Of a DNA stretch of 9,178 nt, positions 1 through 4,742 are shown one piece after another (position 1 is the stretch's first letter; each line of letters starts with the position of its first letter). The DNA lies in NCBI GenBank assembly GCA_947624095.1, contig CANQIR010000040.1, positions 1 to 9,178 of the forward strand, read 5' to 3'. The notes under the pieces were generated by a model that did not search any database, was not told the origin of the DNA, and saw only the letters and a program-made list of their open reading frames with translations. Both the position numbers and the translations under genes were made by a program. The stretch is from an uncultured Bacilli bacterium (GTDB lineage: Bacteria > Bacillota_I > Bacilli_A > RF39 > UBA660).

Positions 1-321
1 GTAATACCCTTCTTCAGTAAAGTTAACTTCTCTTCGAGATTTAATTGTAAAAGAAGTTAATCTATAACCAATTAAAGTTTGTTCTACTATCGGTGTTACA
101 TCCTCTAAAGCAAATACCAAATAATCGTGATCACTTATGGAAGTATGACCACTATTTAATACAAAACCTATCGTTTTTAAATTCTCTTTAAAAGTATGTT
201 CCTCATCATAAATTTCTATTGCTTTTCCCTTTGTCCTTGAAATTCGTGCTACTGTTGCTACAACCTTCACATAATTTTCTATTGCTTCCCTCGTTGCATT
301 TCCCAATAATTTAATTCTCAT
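1..321 (-). CDS. thyX: FAD-dependent thymidylate synthase ThyX, N-terminal part (cut by window end)
   Basis: The first 107 codons of an open frame run off the left edge of the window. It starts MRIKLLGNATREAIENY and contains GHTSISDH (residues 68-75), then VEQTLIGYRLTSF (91-103) followed by KSRREVNF (106-113). This resembles the Thy1/ThyX layout of a conserved H-x-S region, then the signature usually written RHRxxS, then SRR. ThyX makes dTMP from dUMP using methylene-tetrahydrofolate, FAD and NAD(P)H. The ATG is well set: GGGGAGGT lies 7 nt upstream. The gene begins 21 nt after the tandem stop (TAA TAG) of tmk, the next enzyme in dTTP synthesis, so the two are almost certainly one transcript. 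Oddity: the signature reads G-Y-R-L-T-S instead of R-H-R-x-x-S. The FAD/dUMP-binding C-terminal half is not visible. Family assignment is strong from context plus motif; activity is inferred. Confidence 0.85.
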   Translation of the reverse strand, partial: MRIKLLGNATREAIENYVKVVATVARISRTKGKAIEIYDEEHTFKENLKTIGFVLNSGHTSISDHDYLVFALEDVTPIVEQTLIGYRLTSFTIKSRREVNFTEEGYY

Positions 322-328
322 CTTCAAT

Positions 329-336
329 ACCTCCCC
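329..336 (-). promoter_or_regulatory. Strong ribosome binding site of thyX
   Basis: On the minus strand GGGGAGGT sits 7 nt before the thyX ATG, within the 21-nt gap after tmk. There is no room for a separate promoter or terminator, which supports translation of thyX from the tmk transcript. Confidence 0.85.
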
Positions 337-342
337 AAACTA

Positions 343-1023
343 TTAATAAAGCTTCTTCTTAATTAAATTATATACTTCTTCATGAATATCTAAAATATTC
401 CTCAAATTACCCTTTTTATCCACACATTTTATTGTTTCATAATGATGCATTTCAGCCAGTTCCAAATATGCTTTCTCCGCATTTCTTAAATGTATTGGAC
501 TAGCTTCGTGCTGATCAGATGGTTCTACTCTTCCTCTTTTAAGTTCACAAACTTTCTGATAAGGCATATGCAAAAATATTGTTAAAAATGGTCTTTCCAA
601 TTCTAATAAATCATACTCTAAAGTTGCTAACCATTCATACATTTTCTTCCTCTCTTCCTCATCAAAAATCTTTCCTCCTTGATGAGCCATATTACTTTCC
701 ACATAACGATCTAAGATAACATCATATCCATTATTTAGTAATTCATTGATTGTTTTTGCATGGTATCTTCTATCTGCTGCATAGTATAGCGAAGCAACCT
801 TCGGATCAACATTAGCTGCTCCTTCCGTAAAATAACTTTCACAAATATAACTCTTACCTAAATATGGTCCCCCAACAATTCTTCCTGTCGGTGTATCATA
901 CATCGGATAGCTCATTCTCTCAATTTTTCTTCCCTCTTTAGTGAGTCTTTGTAACAACAACGAAGCTTGCGTTTCTTTTCCAGAACAATCTGTTCCTTCA
1001 ATTACAATAATTCTTCCTTTCAT
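343..1023 (-). CDS. tmk: Thymidylate kinase (dTMP kinase)
   Basis: This cytosolic enzyme phosphorylates dTMP to dTDP with ATP. The 226-aa product, slightly longer than the usual 205-215, opens with a P-loop at residues 10-18 (GTDCSGKET), has a substrate-side YPMYDTPTG at 39-47, the DRY motif of TMP kinases at 105-107 (in ILDRYVESN), and an Arg-rich LID region at 163-165 (RGR). Oddity: the residue after the P-loop Lys is Glu (GKE-T) where most TMP kinases have Ser or Thr. I believe related Firmicutes kinases have Gln or Glu there, but cannot check this. The ATG at 1021-1023 is preceded by AAAGGTAG with a spacing of about 11-12 nt. A nearer ATG at 1031-1033 is out of frame. The gene has its own consensus promoter with an operator-like palindrome, and is followed after 21 nt by thyX. 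The stop is a tandem TAA TAG. Confidence 0.93.
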   Translation of the reverse strand: MKGRIIVIEGTDCSGKETQASLLLQRLTKEGRKIERMSYPMYDTPTGRIVGGPYLGKSYICESYFTEGAANVDPKVASLYYAADRRYHAKTINELLNNGYDVILDRYVESNMAHQGGKIFDEEERKKMYEWLATLEYDLLELERPFLTIFLHMPYQKVCELKRGRVEPSDQHEASPIHLRNAEKAYLELAEMHHYETIKCVDKKGNLRNILDIHEEVYNLIKKKLY

Positions 1024-1050
1024 TAAATTTCATCTACCTTTACTAAATTG

Positions 1051-1080
1051 ATTATAATGTGTATTTTATACACTTGTCAA
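1051..1080 (-). promoter_or_regulatory. Consensus sigma-A promoter of the tmk-thyX operon
   Basis: Minus strand: -35 TTGACA (1075-1080), 18-bp spacer, -10 TATAAT (1051-1056), both perfect matches. The predicted start is near 1044, giving a leader of about 21 nt that contains the ribosome binding site AAAGGTAG (1035-1042). It lies just after the ylxM terminator, so tmk-thyX is transcribed independently of ftsY-ylxM. A promoter this strong for a low-demand enzyme suggests it is held down by a repressor (see the palindrome in its spacer). Confidence 0.88.
1059..1073. promoter_or_regulatory. Palindromic operator candidate in the tmk promoter spacer
   Basis: The 15 bp GTGTATTTTATACAC is a perfect inverted repeat (6-bp arms GTGTAT/ATACAC, 3-bp centre) lying entirely between the -35 and -10 boxes. 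That is the classic place for a dimeric repressor to block RNA polymerase. I do not recognise the regulator. The site does not fit the NrdR box consensus (ACAC...GTGT orientation) or the LexA/DinR box. Being a palindrome is directly seen; operator function is inferred. Confidence 0.6.
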
Positions 1081-1085
1081 TGATT

Positions 1086-1118
1086 AAAAAAAATATTTTA
1101 CACTAAGATAAAATATTT
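1086..1118 (-). terminator. Intrinsic terminator of ftsY-ylxM, all-A/T stem
   Basis: On the minus strand AAATATTTTA, an 8-nt loop TCTTAGTG, and TAAAATATTT form a perfect 10-bp stem that runs directly into a T tract of 8. The loop contains the ylxM stop codon TAG. The stem has no G-C pair, so it is weaker than usual. Its position between ylxM and the tmk promoter still makes it the obvious end of the ftsY-ylxM transcript. Confidence 0.65.
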
Positions 1119-1399
1119 CTAATTTCTTCCACTAATTCTGTATCTACTACCCCGTCAAGTTTCTTTACAATCTCTTGTCTTCTTGCTAACAAATGTAACT
1201 TACTTTCATACATTTCTAACTTTTCTTCCACTATCTTTATCATCTTTTGTACTGCACTTCGACTAACTTCATTATTTAAAGCAATCTCCGTAATACTATA
1301 ATCATCATCATAATAATCCTTAAAACAAGTTCTTTCCCTATCCGTTAATAATTCACTATAATAATCAAACAAAATATTTAAATAAGTTCTTCTTTCCAT
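1103..1399 (-). CDS. ylxM: YlxM/p13-family helix-turn-helix protein (UPF0122)
   Basis: This 98-aa protein is of typical YlxM length. It begins MERRTYLNILFDYYSELLTD, matching the conserved N-terminal helix of the family, followed by a sigma-70 region 4-like helix-turn-helix at about residues 19-60 (LLTDRERTCF, then ITEIALNNEVSRSAVQKMI), and ends in a charged helix. In Firmicutes the gene usually sits beside ffh and ftsY, and the protein is linked to the signal recognition particle, although its helix-turn-helix looks like a DNA-binding fold. Its ATG overlaps the ftsY stop codon by one base (TAATG), and AAGGA inside the end of ftsY serves as ribosome binding site, so translation is probably coupled. 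Unlike the common ylxM-ffh order, a terminator follows at once and ffh is absent. The stop is TAG, the only non-TAA stop here. Confidence 0.9.
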   Translation of the reverse strand: MERRTYLNILFDYYSELLTDRERTCFKDYYDDDYSITEIALNNEVSRSAVQKMIKIVEEKLEMYESKLHLLARRQEIVKKLDGVVDTELVEEIRNILS

Positions 1400-2394
1400 T
1401 AAACCATATCCTTAAATAATCCATAAATATAATTTTCAATATCAAAAGTTTGTAAATCTTTCATTCCCTCACCAAGACCAATAAATTTAACTGGAATATT
1501 TACTTCTTCCTTTATTGCTAGAACAATTCCCCCTTTAGCTGTGCCATCTAGCTTAGTTAAAACAATTCCCGTAATATTGACTATTTCCTTAAAAGCTTTA
1601 GCTTGTAATATTCCATTTTGACCAGTTGTTGCATCGATAATCAATAATGTTTCTTGTGGCGCCCCCGGAATAATCCGATCAATTACTTTATTAATTTTCT
1701 CTAATTCTTTCATTAAATTAACTTTATTTTGTAATCTTCCCGCCGTATCGACAAGGACAATATCTACTTTCTCTTCTTTGGCTTTCACAAGTCCATCATA
1801 TATAACGCCCGCTGGATCAATATTATCTTTGCCATAAAATAAAGTATCAGTTTTTTTCGCCCACTCTTCTAACTGAGCAACAGCACCAGCTCTAAAAGTA
1901 TCACCAGCTATCAACATAACCTTTTTACCCATTTCTTTATACTTATAAGCTAGTTTACCAATCGTCGTTGTTTTACCAACTCCATTAACCCCTACAAATA
2001 ATAATACTGTCGGTCCTTCTTCTGCCATCTTAATTTTATCACTTAATGATTCATTATTAACATATATAATAAATAATTCATCAACAATAATTTCTTTTAA
2101 AACATTCGTATCAGTTATCGATTCTTCCTTAACTCTTTTCCTAATTAAATCCATAAACTTCATCACTGTATTAACCCCAATATCCGCCATTATTAATAAA
2201 TTTTCTAACTCTTCATAATATTCTTCCGTAACTTTATTATATTTAATTCCTAAAATATTTAATTGGGAAACAAACTCTTTTCTTGTTTTTTCAAGACCTT
2301 TATCATAAATCTCTACTTCTTCTTGTTTTTCTTCCGTTTTAACTTCTTCATTTTTCTTCGTAATAATCTTCTTTAATTTATCAAATAGTCCCAT
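1399..2394 (-). CDS. ftsY: Signal recognition particle receptor FtsY
   Basis: SRP GTPase at the cytoplasmic membrane that docks ribosome-SRP complexes onto the Sec translocon. I start it at the ATG at 2392-2394 (MGLFDKLKKI, the usual FtsY beginning), giving 331 aa. An in-frame GTG three codons earlier (2401-2403) is part of the GGTGAT ribosome binding site and lies at the predicted transcript start. A short charged A domain (about 1-35) is followed by the N domain helices (about 36-125) and the G domain: P-loop GVNGVGKTT (135-143), DTFRAGAVAQLEEWA (165-179), DTAGR (216-220), TKLDGTAKGG (280-289), GLGEGMKDL (306-314). All GTPase motifs are intact. The short acidic A domain is common in Gram-positive FtsY. 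It forms an operon with ylxM, overlapping it by one base, and has its own extended -10 promoter. Confidence 0.96.
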   Translation of the reverse strand: MGLFDKLKKIITKKNEEVKTEEKQEEVEIYDKGLEKTRKEFVSQLNILGIKYNKVTEEYYEELENLLIMADIGVNTVMKFMDLIRKRVKEESITDTNVLKEIIVDELFIIYVNNESLSDKIKMAEEGPTVLLFVGVNGVGKTTTIGKLAYKYKEMGKKVMLIAGDTFRAGAVAQLEEWAKKTDTLFYGKDNIDPAGVIYDGLVKAKEEKVDIVLVDTAGRLQNKVNLMKELEKINKVIDRIIPGAPQETLLIIDATTGQNGILQAKAFKEIVNITGIVLTKLDGTAKGGIVLAIKEEVNIPVKFIGLGEGMKDLQTFDIENYIYGLFKDMV

Positions 2395-2398
2395 TAAG

Positions 2399-2440
2399 AT
2401 CACCTATTTAATTATATCAATTAACTCATAAAAAAAGCAA
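2399..2440 (-). promoter_or_regulatory. ftsY promoter with a 10-nt leader and GGTGAT ribosome binding site
   Basis: Minus strand: extended -10 TGATATAAT (2411-2419), 18 bp from a weak -35 TTGCTT (2435-2440) that lies in the upstream pilin terminator. The predicted start is near 2404, so the RNA would begin with GGTGAT (2399-2404), pair with the 16S anti-Shine-Dalgarno region, and reach the ATG four bases later. This argues that the in-frame GTG at 2401-2403 is not the start codon. The boxes are seen; the start site is inferred. Confidence 0.65.
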
Positions 2441-2454
2441 TTAATATTAATTGC
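2430..2454 (-). terminator. Intrinsic terminator of the pilin-like gene
   Basis: The 18-bp GCAATTAATATTAATTGC (2437-2454) is a perfect palindrome that folds into a 7-bp stem with a 4-nt loop, followed on the minus strand by seven T. The pilin stop codon TAA (2447-2449) is inside the stem. The weak -35 of ftsY overlaps its 3' side. Confidence 0.85.
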
Positions 2455-2866
2455 AAATATCTTTATCAACAAAAGCCCTATATTCCCCAGCTCCTCCTGC
2501 TGTTTCCACATAATTATAAATATATACTAAAGAATCTCTTTTACATCTTTCTTCCTCATCTTGAAAATATCCATTACTAATTAAATCACTAACTTTAATA
2601 CTCTTAAAACAACTACTACTTGGATTAGTTGGATCTGATTTTACTGTCTCAGTTATTTGAAATCCTGGTGTACACTTATCTAAAAATATTTTCGAAACTC
2701 CATAAGTTAAGGCTGCATCAGCTAAATTACTGCGCATTTCTTCCGCCATATCACTCCTTCTCCCCTCCATAATATTTATAATTGCATAACTAGATATGGT
2801 TATTAACAATCCCAAAATTGCAATTACTACTATTAATTCCATTAAAGTAAATCCTTTATTTTTCAA
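2447..2866 (-). CDS. Type IV pilin-like protein with class III signal peptide
   Basis: The N-terminus, starting at TTG 2864-2866, reads MKNKGFTLMELIVVIAILG, a textbook prepilin signal: cleavage would fall between G5 and F6, Glu is at +5 of the mature protein, and one hydrophobic helix follows. The start is chosen because GGTGAT lies exactly four bases before this TTG, as for ftsY. The ATG at 2876-2878 would add four residues and sits at the predicted transcript start. The 139-aa product has about 110 extracytoplasmic residues with four Cys (in DKCTPG, SSSCFK, EERCKR and a final DIC), enough for two disulfides. Proteins of this class are pseudopilins, competence (ComG-type) pilins or secretion pilins. 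No prepilin peptidase, assembly ATPase or other pilin is in the window, so I do not assign it to a system. It has its own promoter and terminator and so is a one-gene unit. Confidence 0.85.
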   Translation of the reverse strand: MKNKGFTLMELIVVIAILGLLITISSYAIINIMEGRRSDMAEEMRSNLADAALTYGVSKIFLDKCTPGFQITETVKSDPTNPSSSCFKSIKVSDLISNGYFQDEEERCKRDSLVYIYNYVETAGGAGEYRAFVDKDICN

Positions 2867-2870
2867 CCTT

Positions 2871-2912
2871 ATCACCATTATAATTTTAACACAGAAAAAA
2901 ATGATTTAGCAA
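2871..2912 (-). promoter_or_regulatory. Pilin-gene promoter with a 10-nt leader and GGTGAT ribosome binding site
   Basis: Minus strand: extended -10 TGTTAAAAT (2883-2891), 18 bp from a weak -35 TTGCTA (2907-2912) in the loop of the upstream terminator. The predicted start is near 2876, so the RNA would begin GGTGAT (2871-2876) followed by AAGG and the TTG start. The -10, 6 nt, GGTGAT, 4 nt, start layout is identical to that of ftsY. A TATAAT at 2877-2882 is an alternative -10, but it would start the RNA inside the ribosome binding site. Confidence 0.5.
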
Positions 2913-2922
2913 CTAAATCATT
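2895..2922 (-). terminator. Intrinsic terminator of the permease-like gene
   Basis: Minus strand AATGATTTAG, loop TTG, CTAAATCATT make a perfect 10-bp stem followed by a run of T. It overlaps the TAA stop (2921-2923) of the gene it ends, and its loop supplies the candidate -35 of the pilin promoter. Confidence 0.85.
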
Positions 2923-4564
2923 ATTTCCTACCTTTACTATTTAACAAAGTTACAATCGGATAAGCAATTACAATTACTAAACTTAACAAAATAACTGCTA
3001 AAAAGTAATAATTATATCCCAAAGTATCTGTAACTAAACCATATTTATTAACAAAGAAGACATTTAACTCCGTAACTATTAATTCGTTAAAGACATAACC
3101 AAATAGCCAAGCTAATAAGACTACTACTAACGCTTCTAAACCACTAGCTAAGATTAAAGATTTCTTATCATACTTCACACTCTTATCTAACTTTGTAATT
3201 CCATAAGCAGCTACTAAAACTATAATAGCACTAACCCCAATAATCGTAAATAAGAATACTCCTAACATCACCGTAATATAAGTTGGTAAATCATTTTTCA
3301 GATTCTTAACTCCCTCACTAAAACTATTAGTAATAACTGTTCCATGTTCATTTAAATAAGCATTATTTTGTAATTTATCTAACAACTCACTATTATCTGT
3401 CTCATAAATAATTTCCTTAACTTTTAACTTATTTGGTAAAAAATTCCTAACATTACTTTCTCTAATATAATTAGTAAAATCCTTAGTAACTCCTACAATT
3501 ACTAAATCTTTAGTTGTTAAATTTTCCATTTCATTTTCTAAATCATAATTATCCATATCATATATATTATAAGCTAACGTTTTACCAATAATCCCTAGAC
3601 TATCAATAAATCCATATATGGCTTCTTCTTCACTTAAATCGGGATTTTCCTTAACATAATTTTCATAAGCCAGTTTATATTCTCCAAAATTTACAATACT
3701 CTTAGCCCCAATTACAACTTCTTCTTCTCCTAAAGTTCTACTAACTAATCCCGTACCATTATAATAAGTTATTGCTTCTTCATTAACTATTGTTGGTGTA
3801 TCAAAAGGATTAAAACTTTCCCCATCTATATTATAGACTACAGCACTACTATATAAATTAAGTTCATCACTACTTAAATAACTATCATCTAAGAAATCTT
3901 CTCTAATATAGAATCTTCCTAATTCCTTATCATTTCCCTTAACTATTCCACTAACTTTATAAATTATTGAATTATCTCCATCTTGATATAAACTATAATT
4001 TCCAGCAAAATTAATAATATCTTCATAACTCTTTGGGTAATAAGCTTCTGCCTTATCTACTAACATCCCATATTTTATAAAACTTTCTGCTTGCAAATCC
4101 GTAATTAATACTTCTTCCTTATTACTTGGCACTCTACCAGTTACTAAATTTAGTCTTTCAAAATCCTTAACTACCTCTAATTTAACTATTTCATCTTGTA
4201 AAGTCAAAGAATTCTCTTTCATTTTTCCAGGATATTCCATCGTTAAAAAATCCTTATCTTGTGTATTAATCGCATAGACATTTCTTATCTTATCTCCAAG
4301 AACTTCCTTAATCTTATTATAATCATAATTACTAAACCAACTTAGTATATAATCATCTTTTTTCTTTAAAGTAAAATCCCCATTGGCTTCAATTACATTA
4401 TTTACTTCCACTTTTCCCTCATCAAGATCTTTTAATGAAAGCAATAAATTAGCTGATACTAGTACCATTGCTACTGCAAATATCATTACCATAAAACTAA
4501 CTCGTGTTCCATTAAATAACTTTAAAAATAAAACCAAAAAAGAATCTCCCTTATCCTTCTTCAT
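2921..4564 (-). CDS. FtsX-like (MacB-type) ABC permease-family membrane protein
   Basis: The 547-aa product has four predicted membrane helices in the MacB/FtsX order: TM1 (about 22-43), a large extracytoplasmic domain of about 380 residues, then TM2 (429-455), TM3 (469-495) and TM4 (519-541). The stretch LVTGRVPSNKEEVLITD (140-156) resembles the GR-P-x-N-E-x-E-I-L-I motif of MacB-like extracellular domains. Such permeases work with a LolD/MacB-type ATPase in peptide or lipoprotein export, or in signalling. No ATPase is nearby, and the TM2-TM3 cytoplasmic loop is only about 14 residues, without the usual basic R-x-R-E-I...L-x-A-x-G coupling segment. It may be a diverged, non-transporting relative. 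The ATG is fixed by AAAGGAG (4576-4582) and an in-frame TAG two codons upstream. It is transcribed alone, ended by its own terminator. The specific role is unknown. Confidence 0.7.
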   Translation of the reverse strand: MKKDKGDSFLVLFLKLFNGTRVSFMVMIFAVAMVLVSANLLLSLKDLDEGKVEVNNVIEANGDFTLKKKDDYILSWFSNYDYNKIKEVLGDKIRNVYAINTQDKDFLTMEYPGKMKENSLTLQDEIVKLEVVKDFERLNLVTGRVPSNKEEVLITDLQAESFIKYGMLVDKAEAYYPKSYEDIINFAGNYSLYQDGDNSIIYKVSGIVKGNDKELGRFYIREDFLDDSYLSSDELNLYSSAVVYNIDGESFNPFDTPTIVNEEAITYYNGTGLVSRTLGEEEVVIGAKSIVNFGEYKLAYENYVKENPDLSEEEAIYGFIDSLGIIGKTLAYNIYDMDNYDLENEMENLTTKDLVIVGVTKDFTNYIRESNVRNFLPNKLKVKEIIYETDNSELLDKLQNNAYLNEHGTVITNSFSEGVKNLKNDLPTYITVMLGVFLFTIIGVSAIIVLVAAYGITKLDKSVKYDKKSLILASGLEALVVVLLAWLFGYVFNELIVTELNVFFVNKYGLVTDTLGYNYYFLAVILLSLVIVIAYPIVTLLNSKGRK

Positions 4565-4594
4565 AACCTATCAAACTCCTTTATTATTAATATA

Positions 4595-4610
4595 AGTATA
4601 ACCAATTATA
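4595..4610 (-). promoter_or_regulatory. Possible -10 elements of the permease-like gene
   Basis: Minus strand TATAAT (4605-4610) and TATACT (4595-4600) are both placed to serve the gene starting at 4564. Neither has a convincing -35 at 16-18 bp, so the choice is open. The ribosome binding site AAAGGAG (4576-4582) lies 11 nt before the ATG. Confidence 0.35.
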
Positions 4611-4635
4611 AAATAAATTACTATCATAAACCTAA

Positions 4636-4653
4636 ACCACTTTACATAGTGGT
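4636..4653. repeat. Inverted repeat between two divergent promoters
   Basis: ACCACT, six bases TTACAT, AGTGGT form a perfect 6-bp-arm inverted repeat. It lies between the presumed permease promoter (-10 near 4605) and the RNase J -35 (4667-4672). No T tract follows on either strand, so it is not a terminator. An operator is possible; I do not recognise the regulator. Confidence 0.45.
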
Positions 4654-4666
4654 GCAAACAATTAAC

Positions 4667-4694
4667 TAGACTTTTTCTAAATTTTTGCTATAAT
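4667..4694 (+). promoter_or_regulatory. Promoter of the RNase J gene, extended -10
   Basis: The extended -10 TGCTATAAT (4686-4694) lies 16 bp from TAGACT (4667-4672), which matches four of six -35 positions. The predicted start is near 4701, giving a leader of about 42 nt, the longest in this window. The ribosome binding site AAAGGAAG (4729-4736) is 6 nt before the ATG. The 9-mer CAATTAACT occurs at 4659-4667 and again at 4703-4711, flanking the promoter. Confidence 0.7.
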
Positions 4695-4742
4695 TAAATA
4701 AGCAATTAACTTTTAATTTTTTTATTTGAAAGGAAGAATTAT

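Noticed and set aside
2876..2878. ATG as the start of the pilin-like gene
   Set aside because: It overlaps the GGTGAT ribosome binding site and lies at or before the predicted transcript start. The TTG at 2864-2866 gives a standard prepilin leader with proper spacing. Not fully excluded.
2877..2882. TATAAT as the -10 of the pilin gene
   Set aside because: It would start the RNA inside the ribosome binding site and has no -35. The extended -10 TGTTAAAAT six bases upstream fits better.
4383..4595. Plus-strand open frame of 70 codons antisense to the start of the permease-like gene
   Set aside because: It is a low-complexity Ser/Thr-rich translation opposite a good gene with a clear ribosome binding site.
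4659..4711. Direct repeat CAATTAACT flanking the RNase J promoter as a regulator site
   Set aside because: A 9-mer of this AT-rich composition recurring within 150 bp is plausible by chance, so it is noted but not called.
4565..4742. tRNA, small RNA or riboswitch in the divergent spacer
   Set aside because: No cloverleaf or conserved riboswitch core is visible; the spacer is accounted for by two promoters, ribosome binding sites and one short inverted repeat.
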